From Rotaria sordida (taxonomy: Eukaryota > Rotifera > Eurotatoria > Philodinida > Philodinidae), in contig CAJNOL010000400.1 in assembly GCA_905250125.1 (NCBI GenBank), positions 82,382 through 146,381 on the forward strand: a DNA stretch of 64,000 nucleotides, read 5' to 3'. The position numbers and the translations under genes are program-made. Within the stretch, counting starts at the first letter, position 1, and each line of letters starts with the position of its first letter. Positions 47,085 through 58,502 of the stretch are shown here, in pieces. Below the pieces are notes generated by a model, which had not been told where the DNA came from, did not search any database, and saw only the letters and a list, made by a program, of their open reading frames with translations.

Positions 47085-48006
47085 ATAGGGTGATCCAAAA
47101 GTTCCCGGAACTTCGGTATATCTATTTATGGAAGCGACATTCCATCCATCTTTCTACGCCATATATTCGAGGTAGCTGTTGTGATATTCCATGGAAAATT
47201 TCATTTTTTTAGCTAACTCTTTAGATATCCTTTCGAAGTAAATAATAGGTATTGAATTGACCTCCTTGGTTATAACCCTTGCTAAATTGTTGTAGCTGCT
47301 AATTATTTAGTCTATCTTGAATACATCTCAAAGACTCAGAGCCTGGAAGCCTAGTCTAAGGTGAGTACGCTTGACGAGCCTTAACTTCATTCCTCTCACT
47401 TTTAAGTAAATAATGGCATCATTTTACATGTTGCTCAAAAAACCCATAATGGAAACTGATCGGACTAGATCATGATGATACGTTTTTGTTTGATAACTTT
47501 TTTATCTGTCAATTTAAACATTAATTACTAATATAGATAGAAGTACTAGCCTCTATAAGAACCACTAGATGTCAAATAATGATTCGAACGTCATTAAATG
47601 GTTGACAGATATTATTGTTTTTGATATCCTTAACAGTAAATGTCGCTTAGAGGACTAGTTTCTCTTGTTGACCGAAGTGTCGATAATGATTCTCATCCAA
47701 TATTGTGATGGCATATCAATGTCTGATAACCACTAATAGTATCACATAAAATCTATTCACCATTTAGAAACTTCTCCAAATTTTTGAGGGCTCAAAAAAC
47801 TATCAAAATTCAAGCAATAACCAAGGTGATCAATTCAATACTTATTGTTTACCTCAAAAAGATATCTAAAGAGTGAGTCAAAAGGATGAAATTTTCCATG
47901 GAATATCACAACAACTACCTCGAATATATTGCGTAGAAAGATGGATGGAATATCGTTTCTATAAATACATATACCGAAGTTCCGAGAACTTTTGGATCAC
48001 CCTGTA
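47085..48006. mobile_element. ~0.9-kb mariner-type MITE with long inverted repeats
   Basis: The right terminus reads (inverted) CAGGGTGATCCAAAAGTTC, a classical mariner-like end next to TA; the left end has GGGTGATCCAAAAGTTCC after TA. Homology between the arms runs over 140 bp clearly (through TTCCATGGAATATCACAAC) and more weakly for another ~100 bp. The centre has no transposase frame, so it is non-autonomous. The first two bases at the left end are altered. Confidence 0.85.
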
Positions 48007-48389
48007 AATAAATGTTTTTTTTACAAGGTTAATATTAATTAACAGTACTCGAATCCAAGACGTTCAATATATTATTTGTCATCGGAATTAAAAAGGTAAC
48101 GTTATCTCGAAGACTGAATTCGCTTCCCGATAGTTCATAGTTGTGCCGTTGAGTATTATGTATTCGCCTCTCATAATTCTCAACTGTTCTTCCAAGAGAG
48201 AAATATTGGATATATTGCTAAAGATATTTCCTCTATAAGATTATTTGATAAAGACTCATTAGGTTTGTTAGTTTTATATTGATCCATGTTTTTATTTGTT
48301 TACTGTATCATAGAGAATTAATGGAAGTAGAAGTACAAAAGTTTATGTTTATCATATATGAGACAGAATTCTTGATAAATTTAAATTGA

Positions 48390-48830
48390 GCCATCTGTAA
48401 CCCTATTGTGTATTGCAAAGAGTTCAGCGTTGAACGTAACAATACAAACAAGTCTCTTATCATTCTTGATAATTTACTAGATACATTTGAAATTTGTCTT
48501 CACTTTGAGTTATATATAAATAATCGTCAAATAGACTGTGAATCATTTTTTGATTTAATAAATCGTTCTTCTAATGTTGGTTTTGTATAGTATGGTGACG
48601 CATTTGATAAAGATAATATTTATTTTTATGTCATGAGTGTTATAAATCATTAAAAGGACAAGATTGTTTACCTATATTTGTATTATATCAATTATATCTT
48701 TATCATTTAATATGTTTATAATTTGTTGGATTATTAGAAATTTTCATAAATACATTTGAACAAATGAATTTAACAACAATATTAAATAATAAAGAAATTT
48801 TAATAGTAAGAAGATAACAACAGTCACATT
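48390..48830 (+). pseudogene. AT-rich decayed coding fragment, family unknown
   Basis: A 60-codon frame (includes LDNLLDTFEICLHFELY) is followed, after frameshift, by another stretch (LPIFVLYQLYLYHLICL, stop, FVGLLEIFINTFEQMNL) in which reading continues past an in-frame stop. The spacing of Leu and hydrophobic residues looks protein-derived, but the AT content makes this uncertain. Confidence 0.3.
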
Positions 48831-49389
48831 TCATGATATATTACAAAAAGAAATTATTCGACAAATTACACACGATTCAATGTAAGATGATTTTCTGAGT
48901 CATCGAATATCAAATAAGTTTTATCAAAATTCTAAAGTCTAGAGATTTAAGTGTAACACGGTGAATTTTTGTAAGTTTCATTAAAAATATTATCTGCAAT
49001 TCGATATTAATTTCGAATGATGTTTTCTTCCAGTAAGTATTCGCTATATGATGTATGACTATGATAACTATCTTCTTTTATTTTTCTTGTAGTTGGTGTT
49101 AATTCGTACACAAAGAAGATAAATGATATGTCAACATAGACCGGATCAAAAGTTTTCTTTTTGTTTGAGAAGAAAACCATACAGACTAAACTTGTTGATG
49201 TCTAACGAAGGAATCTTACAAAATTGATTCATAATTTCTCAAAATAAATCTTATCTTATATGATAAGCCTTATTGAGACTAGTGAATATTTTGAAAGATT
49301 CGCACCTATCGATGTTTCTTCTTGATCTATGTCTATTTTAGTAAGTTTTTCAACAATATGTTGTGACTTCTATAACATCACCTTCAAAA

Positions 49390-49645
49390 TTGACTTTCAA
49401 AATCAAACTTTGTATTAAAAAACTTTTCAATTAGACTATTTTATTGTGAATATGTCAAGTTTTCTAGCATCTTCTATCCTTAGATACCAATATTGAAAAT
49501 TCTATTAGCCAAAAAAACAAACTTTGCTCTAATATTTATATCTAAGGATAGAAGATACTAGAATATTTGACACTTTTATAATGATCTAGTCCTATTGAAA
49601 ACTTTATTTATGCAAAGCTTGAACTCACAAGTCAATTTAGAATTT
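49390..49645. repeat. ~250-bp foldback sequence
   Basis: Left-arm segments (AAATTGACTTTCAAAATCAA, then TCTAGCATCTTCTATCCTTA) recur inverted on the right (reverse complement AAATTGACTTGTGAGTTCAA, then TCTAGTATCTTCTATCCTTA) around a ~40-bp loop. Weaker similarity extends outward. It would form a long imperfect hairpin RNA if transcribed. The transposon family is not clear. Confidence 0.65.
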
Positions 49646-49997
49646 GATCTGAGACAGAAGCAAGACATTTTGTTGCAAAAAATGTCAAAAAAAACAACCA
49701 TAAGTCAATAATAAAGACTTATGAGTATCAATTCTTTGAAGATTTATCTCAAAAAGGACTTCGTCATTTTATGATATTTCTTCATAACTGACGATCTAAG
49801 AAGAATATTAAGAATTATCTAGATCTTATTAAAATAAGAAGAAATTCAAAAATAATGAAAAGTACTTGAGAAATATTTCCAGCACCTTACTAGAATAGTT
49901 TCTTTTATAATACTGATTTTGTTAGATACTACTAATTCTATCAATTTCTTGAAAGCAATTCAAAAAACATCCATTTAAAACAATCTTTCATAGATAG

Positions 49998-50058
49998 AAT
50001 GTGGATATGGGTGTGGATGTAGGTCTTCTTTTCATGCACATTCAATATCCACAGTCAC
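49998..50058. repeat. GT-rich/CA-rich hairpin repeat, copy 5
   Basis: GTGGATATGGGTGTGGATG is mirrored by CATTCAATATCCACAGTCAC across a short loop. Confidence 0.5.
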
Positions 50059-50490
50059 TCATATCTTTGTCCAGATTGTCTTTTTGTTTTGTCAAATATT
50101 CAAGAAATTTTACAAGATTTTATTTCTCAGTAAAAAATTCATCTAAATATCGATTGTAAATTTAAAATTAGAAAAGTAGAGAAAAAAATTTGAATTCAGA
50201 CATTCCAACTGTGAATCTTCATTTTCAAATTGATAATAATTCCATTTCGCACATTCAAAAGAATCAAATTAAATCATCAGTTGAACACCAATCTTTTATC
50301 CGATAAAGAATTTTTAAATAAAATACGAAAACCTATTCATTGTTCGTATTCTACATTGTTGTATATATAAAGGTTAAACCAGTGATGTCAAAATATTTTG
50401 TTCTCAATTATTTTCATGGTTTTTCTCTTATGATTAATAATCAATCGTCATTTATAATGTATACTTTTCTTGATCAATCAAATTGAAAAG

Positions 50491-50545
50491 GGTGTCGATG
50501 TCGGTTGGCATGAAGAGAAGACTACCATTCGTCTTTCAGAAAATG
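50491..50545 (+). other. orphan exon candidate
   Basis: 55 nt open in one frame (GVDVGWHEEKTTIRLSEN) end at a consensus donor, AAATG|GTAAGT, and follow AATTGAAAAG, a weak acceptor. It reads like coding sequence but no partner exon is evident. Confidence 0.3.
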
Positions 50546-52005
50546 GTAAGTGAATCATTCTATTGATGAGATATTAATCAGCAGTGATTTCGTCAATATC
50601 TTCTTGTGTTGTTCAAGTATTCTCAAATATTCCTTTGTAAGGAATGGATGAAAGGCCATCGTTAATCATCTGATATTAATTACATACAAATACTTAAGTG
50701 ATGAGACCTTCAAGGCAAACTCACATGTATAAACACAATCTACTCGTATCAACATTTGATTTCATAGGTAGAACTCATATAGATATGAATTGATGAAAGA
50801 GAAAAAGCAAATGAGTCGCGGCTCGACTCACATTCACATGTTAGATCAACGAAAAATAAAAGAACGTAATCAACACATAGATAAATCTCCTTTAGAAAAG
50901 ATGATGGCACACGAAATTTCCAAGAACTTCTTTGATTGGTGTTTGATACAGAGTTTTTTGTTGTTTGCTGATAAATCAGTTGCGTCCTCTAACTTATATG
51001 TGTTCACTCAGGTGTCATACATTGTCGATTTTTGACATTGGTGAAAATAATTCTCAAGCTGTTTGATAATTTTCGATCATAATTATGAACGCAGCGGCTG
51101 GAAAATAACTTCTAGCAAATTGATCTTATATCGATTTCAAGAAATTTTTGAGCGAAGAAGGCAGATGGGAGACACATTTGATTAGTTTTATGTTTATTTC
51201 ATGAAAATCTCAACCTTTCCAACAACCGTAGTTTCATTGACTATGCATTTTTTTGTTGCTATCAAAATGAGCAACTCGATAGTGCACCAGCTGATTTGGA
51301 ACGCGATTGCAACCATTCAATATTTGTTTCACTTGCTTTCTGTGTCAACAAGCAGATATTCATACACAAATTGTGATCTAAGAAGGTTTGACACATTATA
51401 GTAGCTAGGAACAAAGTTTTGAAAGAATAAATGATAGATATGTCTCGATCATTGCCATAATCTCACCACAGCTATTGTCTCAGAGATACATTCCATCTTA
51501 GTCTAAAACGTAATGATACAAATGGTTTTGATTTTCTTAATAATGGAATATTGCAGAAATTTATTGGGCTATAATTGAATATGATATTCGAAAAATATGT
51601 TGCATTGCAAATAACTTCTGTTCTATCTTGTTGAAAATTCTACAGCTTGTCAGTCTCAATTTGGCTATTGTAAACTATTGAGTTTATTAATTATGAATAA
51701 TTCTAATGCTCCTTCTCCTTATAATCATGGTTCCTTACACCTTGTTTTTCTTGTCGAAAGTTGATAAGAAAGAACTAGGCAGGCTTTTTTCCACATCTGG
51801 AATTGTAGCGGAAATTGAACAGAAGTAGAAATATGGAACCGGATTAGGTAGCGAATATTACAGCGAAGTATGGTTTAGGCCGACAGCATGGAGTTGATGG
51901 TCAACAGAAAATGACATGGTAGTTTATTCAAAACTATACAAATAAATTTTAGATAAAATTCAAGACTCATATTTTGCTTTCTAAGTCTCATTCCATCAGT
52001 TATAG

Positions 52006-52590
52006 ATGAACCAATTATTGAAATTTCTTTTTTTCTTGTATTCAATTAGAAAATGTTATTGTAAGATTCAGTCATTGCCGAAAATAACCAGTGAAAATAT
52101 TCAAACAATTAATTACTTTGTTGAGAACTCTAACGATGGATCTGATATATATCAGTTGATTCTTTACAATATTGAAGAAACTCATCTCTCTCCATGATAT
52201 TTACCCTGTTCGATATATCTGTCTACCTGACTGTTCTCAAGAAGCCAATCAACGTATATTTTCGAGAAATACAGTTTACTTGAATTGAATATTGTGAGAA
52301 TATATGAAAAATGTAAACGAATACAAAAAATAATTGAAAATATTAGGCGGTATATTCACCAGTCGATAATGTCCGATGTTGACGATAGTTATACATGGGA
52401 ATTCTTGATTTTCGAAATGTGTGTGTGTGTGTTTGTTCCATAATTCCTATTAGAAAAATAGTCAATTAATTCAATATTATAAAATATTCAGAATGATCTG
52501 AAAGAAGAATATACGATTGATGAAATCAAGTATCAGCGACATTCTTTCGATCAGATATCATCGAAACATTATATCGTCAACGTACCTAGA
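52006..52590 (+). pseudogene. decayed secreted-protein gene, family unknown
   Basis: ATG opens a frame with a hydrophobic start (MNQLLKFLFFLYSIRKCYC) running to TGA at 52195. The next frame then continues convincingly (LHDIYPVRYICLPDCSQEAN, then RIFSRNTVYLN), so one frameshift separates them. A further shifted stretch (KRIQKIIENIRRYIHQS) leads to a GTGTGT donor, a ~73-nt intron and an acceptor (ATATTCAG) followed by NDLKEEYTIDEIKYQ. At least two frame changes and in-frame stops indicate a pseudogene, or a misread gene with tiny introns. Its 3' end abuts the convergent cystine-knot gene. I do not recognise the family. Confidence 0.45.
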
Positions 52591-52806
52591 TTATTTACCA
52601 CGACCACGGCCACCAACATAATGAAAACCAAAACCAGGACGACGATCAACACAACGGCGGCCAGTGAAACGAAAATAGCAAAGAAGACCAGTGCAACAAT
52701 CACTATCATGATGGCAAAAATCACCCATATGCATACAAGCGTTAGAGTACATATGCAGAAATGCCAAAATCAACAGCACATAAACCGCAGTTTTGATGCA
52801 GTACAT
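52591..52806 (-). CDS. small secreted inhibitor-cystine-knot-like peptide
   Basis: This is a 71-residue intronless frame. Residues 1-23 form a clear signal peptide (hydrophobic core VYVLLILAFL, small residues before the cut at SNA). Six cysteines follow in the order C24-x6-C31-x5-C37-C38-x4-C43-x8-C52, the knottin spacing with adjacent Cys in the middle. A basic, Gly/Phe/Arg-rich tail (RRPGFGFHYVGGRGRGK) completes it. Knottins include protease inhibitors, antimicrobial peptides, signalling peptides and channel blockers; sequence alone cannot choose among them. A TATATAAG box lies 84 nt upstream of the ATG (52890-52897). Confidence 0.72.
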   Translation of the reverse strand: MYCIKTAVYVLLILAFLHMYSNACMHMGDFCHHDSDCCTGLLCYFRFTGRRCVDRRPGFGFHYVGGRGRGK

Positions 52807-52889
52807 TTTATGACGTTTGCTTGCAGAAAGAAGATGATAGACAAGGAAGAATAAATATATGACTATAATTTGACAGTGATACTCTCTCT

Positions 52890-52897
52890 CTTATATA
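52890..52897 (-). promoter_or_regulatory. TATA box of the cystine-knot gene
   Basis: TATATAAG on the minus strand followed by a purine-rich AGAGAGAGAG stretch, 84 nt before the start codon. Spacing allows a short 5'UTR. Confidence 0.5.
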
Positions 52898-54572
52898 TCC
52901 ATCTATCGCACGCGTACAAAATAGATAAAGAGCAAAGAATCAGCAAAAAAAAAAAAGATTTTTGCATTCATAACGTTTAGTGGTATGCGAGCAGAAGGCG
53001 AATGTATGACTAAATTTAGTTCCTACTAGGAATTTTTTTATTGTAACTTCAAGTGAAAAACTACATATTAACAGTTGGAATGTCGTACACTAAAACAATA
53101 TTTATGATAATTGATATGATCAATATACAAGCACTCATTTACCTTTCAATATTCAAACATTGTGGATGATATTCCTGTTGTTCTCGATGGTGTACTAGAC
53201 TAAATCTGCGTAATAAAACAATACAGAGAAATAAAAGATATTATTCTGCCATCTTTTAAATATGTTAGTGATCATTGATAACTCTTATGGTGAAGAATTG
53301 CTTTGCAAATCATCAGTGGCCACCAGTAACTTTTCGTGTGTCTTCTTTTTTGGCCAATTTTTTGATGAGTTGAGATGTATCCGAGAATTGATTTCAATTT
53401 CAATTTCAATTAGAAAAGACTCGAGAAAGAACACTGATCACAAATATGATCTTGGTTTTTGTTTAAATTATTTCTAAACAAACGAATGAATGTCGGAAAG
53501 GAATGAACTCAATATGAAATTTGAAAATTCTTTTCATAGATAAAGATAAATTCCTTTTTGCCAATCGAACACGATCAAGATTGAGTTTCATTCGGCATTG
53601 TTAATCTAGACGCGAATAATTCTCTGTCGCTGAGGATGTATGTTTTCCTTTCACTCACACTCGCATCTATTCGGCCAACCAACTTCAAATTTTAATTTTA
53701 CCAGGATGTTGCAGAATACATATAGACTTTCGCACTTCTCAACATAGAAAGGCTAGTCAAGTTCACAAATAATAGATATACTGAAAGAAAAACAAATTCT
53801 GTTACTTCCAACTACATGCACACTTATGATATTTTTCTTGGTCATGCGATTCACTCACTATTTTGAGTTCTTTGTAGCAGTGTAACAATGTGCTCAAATT
53901 CAAACATGGATTATTAAAATCATTCTAGAAATGATGAACCGTTATTGGTCGCTGACATACCAAAACAAACAATATGTTCGACTGCTTTCAAACTAACCAG
54001 AGGTAAATCTTCAACATCATCCTCGATTAGTCACAAAACTACCCGTAATAATGAGATCTTCAAATATCTCGACTACAACATGCTTTCATAATATGAATTT
54101 CTACGCCATCCAGTATTTTGGTAGATATCTATGAATAAAAATCAGAAGTTTCATACAAATATAATGCAGATCATCCTAGACGAATACGAAAGTGAATTCA
54201 ATGCAATTATTGAAACATCTTGTTGCAGTACAAATTTAGAATAAACAAAATTTATTCAAGACTCTATGAGAACTCAGTGGCACGACTTCGAGAAATATCA
54301 GATTTTCATTTCCGATTATCAATTTTTTGCAAATTATCATGTCGTAATTTTATGTGATACTCGTTCTGTTTCATTTGATATAATTTAAACGGAAATTTAT
54401 CGCGTCATTCTATTGTGTAGCTCTAACAAGGATTGAAAAATATTTCTTTTTAATTATTATAAACTATGCTGGAATGCCTATGAAATCTCATATATAATTT
54501 TGTTGAGAATCTGCCAGAAATGCAAACAATCAATTCTCGAGTCCTTCTTATCTTGTATGGGTTTTGAGTTTA
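52898..54572. other. non-coding stretch
   Basis: No gene is supported. The 53262-53477 frame is random-looking. Confidence 0.45.
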
Positions 54573-55047
54573 GGTGTACTTTACATCGCTGATACCTCCA
54601 GCCATCAGATCATGAGATATCTGTCATTGCTGGTGGCAATACTGACGGAATCAACAGCAATCAATTAAATTATCCTTTGAGTTGTGCATGAGATTCATCA
54701 TCGAATAGTTTTTTGATTGCAAACTATGGTTCTCACAGTGTTGTCCGTTGGGTATTGGGTGCTACTAGCTGGACTCTTGTTGGTGGAATCACTGAATCAA
54801 CTGGTAGTACATCGACATATTTTCAGGATTCCATGGGAAACGTGCATCTAGCTGATACGAATAGTAATCGTATTCAACTTTTCTTGACTGATCAGTCAAA
54901 TGGTACAACCATTGCCAGACTTAAGACTTGTCTGGTACCAGTCCTAACTAATTGAGAAGAGCATGTTGGACCATCTTTGACAATAATCGTAATTTATATA
55001 TGGCAGATGCATTCAAAAACAGAGTTCAGAAATTTGAAGGCTACTAA
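54573..55047 (+). pseudogene. NHL-repeat protein pseudogene
   Basis: After an acceptor-like TTTGAGTTTAG the sequence reads GVLYIADTSSHQIMRY, then in another frame SVIAGGNTDGINSNQLNYPL, an in-frame TGA, then FLIANYGSHSVVRWVLGA... with HLADTNSNRIQLF, a stop, and finally NLYMADAFKNRVQKFEGY followed by TAA. These are successive NHL blades (YxAD...NxRVxxF), as in multi-blade propeller proteins that are numerous in bdelloids. At least two frameshifts and two premature stops show decay. No signal region or upstream exons remain. Confidence 0.75.
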
Positions 55048-55959
55048 ACAACAGTTAAACTGTTTCATAGAAGTGCATCTAGAGTTCAAATGTATTCATC
55101 ATAGGTTTTTTTAAATTCCTATACATTATTCTTATATCACATATAGAATATTTGAGTTATAAGACACCAAATCATGAAATAATTTATGAAACTAAGAAAG
55201 AAAATGTGTTTTCTTTTCCAAATAAGCAACAATGACAAATTCTTTCCTTTCTACACCAAATTCCGACCGATATTCTTTCGTATTGTTAGTTTCTTTTCGG
55301 TTGTTATCTATGATAGAATTATAATTTTTATTTTCCTTTTATTTTATACTTTTATATATATTTATATAATAATTGATCTGTTGCAAATATTATGATGTTA
55401 AAAAACAATAGAAATTCTTCTCGCTTCATAATGATCCTAAATTACTAAACTATTTTCTCATAGAATTAGAGAAGAAAAGCGTGGTCAAATAATAATTTTC
55501 AAGGTATATTATTTTAAGAAATAAGGTTTCTTAAAGAAAATTTTCATACAGTAAAATAAAATGGTTTGATATTATAAAGGAGAACATTTTGATTGTTAAG
55601 CAAATAAGTTTAATACGGCACAAGATGATGTACCATCCTTTTTCTTCTTATGTAACATAAGTATAGACAATTTGAATAGATCAAAACTATATTTGAAGCA
55701 ATCAATCAGAATCGTAAAAGTTAAATTTGAACTTATTGGAATTTTGAAATGTGAAGTTTCGACTTCAATGGTTAATAATAAAAATATCCTGTGAATCCTT
55801 TTTTTTTTTTTGTATTTCAATCATCTTGGGCAATAACGAATGAAACTTCAGATTTGATTAATATGTAGCAAAATAACAAACAAAAATGTATTGAATAAAA
55901 TAAAGTCTAATTGATTGATGTTTGATTGAATAGATTGTTGAAGCTTACATTTTCCTTGT
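55048..55959. other. AT-rich non-coding stretch
   Basis: Very AT-rich; frames at 55186-55395 and 55596-55820 are Phe/Ile/Lys-rich and unsupported. Confidence 0.45.
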
Positions 55960-56400
55960 TCAGATAATTGATAATCCCATATCCAAAATATGTTTTAATG
56001 AGTGATTATTTCTAATCATATTAACAATATAATCAATACTTAGATCAGTTAATAATTTATTTAAATATAAAGATATTTCTTCAATAAATTTATTTTTATA
56101 TTGAATAACTTTCAGTTTTTTTATTATCTTGTAATCCAACTATTATTAAGGTTTCATTTGTTTATAACATATCTGATAAATAAATAAGACCGTCATCTGT
56201 AATTTCATTTGAAGAAAGAACTAATTTTTTTTTAATGTTGAATTTTTAAATGAAAATGATTCTGATAAATATTTTATAGTTATATCAGATAAATGATTCT
56301 TTGAAATACTCAACTTCTTTGATATTGTATTTATACTAATGGAAGAAGATAATCTCGATATTGACTATGATGTTAAATGATTATTTCATTAAATAAATGA
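55960..56400 (-). pseudogene. leucine-rich-repeat (RNI/NLRC type) pseudogene
   Basis: On the minus strand, fragments read LVLSSNEITDDGLIYLSDML, stop, TNETLIIVGLQDN, typical of RNI-type LRRs (LxLxxNxITDxGxxxLSxxLxxNxTL). Further degenerate units follow toward 55960, with several frameshifts and stops. Reading upstream (56400-56680), AT-rich fragments such as KLNDEKINGHDIEIIINIDL may be the same locus. It is non-functional as read. Confidence 0.6.
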
Positions 56401-56780
56401 TTAACATTGTTTATTAATTAAATCTATATTAATAATAATTTCGATATCATGACCATTTATTTTTTCATCATTTAACTTAATAATTAAATTTATTTGATAT
56501 TTGTCAATTAATTCTTCAAATCAAATATTTTTAGAATTACTTTTATCAACTATTTTGTAAAAACAATTTTGTTCTTATCAGTGTTCCTTTCTAATATCCA
56601 AACATACCCTTTAACTCTAAAGTGTCTAAGTTTATTTCAAATCAATCATTTTTCACATTAGTTATTTTCATTAGTTGTCTACATTTCGAGAAGACTGTGA
56701 CAAAGATTTCGATATGTCTGTAACGGCCTAATGGGTTTTTCGACACGCCGGTTTTTTGGCTGTGTCATGTAGATGATGAG

Positions 56781-56896
56781 GTTCCCCAACGGGATACAAG
56801 TGAAAATTCCATACTTTAGCATACTTCAAGGATTAGCCAAAATCTTGGAGTACACTGAAGTATGGAGTTTTCGGCTTTTCCTACTTGGGTTTTCAC
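56781..56896. repeat. ~115-bp hairpin (MITE-like)
   Basis: GAAAATTCCATACTTTAGC then ATACTTCAAG on the left pairs with CTTGGAGTACACTGAAGTATGG then AGTTTTC on the right across a ~13-bp loop. Weaker pairing continues outward (CCCCAACGGGATACAAG against CTACTTGGG). It is GC-richer than its surroundings. Confidence 0.65.
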
Positions 56897-58502
56897 AACA
56901 ATTAAAGTAGTTTCATCGTGTTTAATATTTGAATTCTGTAGTGATTAAACAAATTCTATATTAGCTTTATACACTAATGAAATGTTCACCATACGTAGAA
57001 ATATTTCGTTATTTCTTTTAGCTCTAGAAAAAATATGATATAAATAATACAAAATGAAAATAAATATATAATAAATTACAATGATGAATAATAATTTCAT
57101 TTTGGCTCGATAATATAACTTGATATAGAAGTGACTTGATAAAATATATTAGGGATATTTTGATGAATATTCGCTTAATAGAAATATTCTAATGCCTGTT
57201 TCTTTATAGGAATAGTCATTGAAATCAGTAAAACTGGTTTGATATATAAAAACTTGAAAACATCTATACCAATCGGTACGGAATTCTCTACTGAACCGGA
57301 CCGATCGTATACTGTTATTGATTGCAACACTGCTCTACATAAAATTTTAAGAAAAATAGACCTGTCCAAACGATAACTCACAACACAACCATTTTTCCTT
57401 CATTTTTTCTAATTCACAAACAAAGTTGCTCCTTATTTATTGAGTGATTCACTTACGTTTGATATTAATTTCTTTTCTCTATTCTACTGTCATACGTTTT
57501 ATAATATTGTTCAGATATTCCTCTCTTTCGTTCATGGTTTTTACCAAGATCCTTGGAATTTTTCTAGCTCGTTTACTTGTATATATAGTGACTGTTTGCA
57601 AAATAAAGTAGTAGTCCAGTATTTATTGGTTCGATCAATCACCCGTTTTAACAATGAACAATTGAAAAAATTGATAACGAAAAAAGGCTTTTAAATGAGA
57701 TGAAATAAAAATACCATTTGATGTAAGATATGTGAGCTCTTTCTCAATTTTATCCTCAAATATCTGCAAAAACCTCGAGATGCAAACCTTTGTTTGTCAT
57801 TGTAACTATGATTGACAATATTTTATTAGTTGGAATCAGAAGTCCGCAAATCGGCGAGTACGAGACGGTATGAATTTTGATGAGTTATCTCATCTTCTTG
57901 AATAACTATAGTTTATATATATCTAGATGGAAGAAGAGGATAAATAATATTTAAATAAATAATTGAATATATAATTGCCACAAAATACATCAAAATTTTA
58001 TAAAAATGCGAAATTTTTTTAAAAACTTTTGGTGAGCGTGCCCATGATTATCAGAAAGCAATAAAAATAAAATCTAGAGAATGATTACATGTGTATAGAT
58101 CTAATTAAGTTTTTTTTCTAATAAGATAATGTTATTGAATAAAGAGAGAGAATATATAAAAAATTTAGTTGCATCTATATACATGTAATAGTTTTTCATA
58201 TTCTATTTTATTGTTATTGTTTCCTGATGATGGTGGACGTGCTCACTATTTTGTTTTCTGAATCTATTTATATGTATTAAATGTACTAATTTATTTGATC
58301 TTATGAAATACAAGAAATAGTAATTATTACATAAGATTGAAAAAATGCATGAAAAGACATCTATTTTTATACTAAGTCCTTGGCAAGACGAAGCAGTAGC
58401 AAAACGATTTTTCGACTGTCTCACGGATTCCTAATTAGAATAAACGCACTGAAAATGTTATATAAACAAAAATGGTTAAATTGATGGAAAGTATAGCATT
58501 TT
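56897..58502. other. non-coding stretch
   Basis: No supported gene; frames at 57175-57381, 57440-57694 and 58203-58424 are unsupported. Confidence 0.45.
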
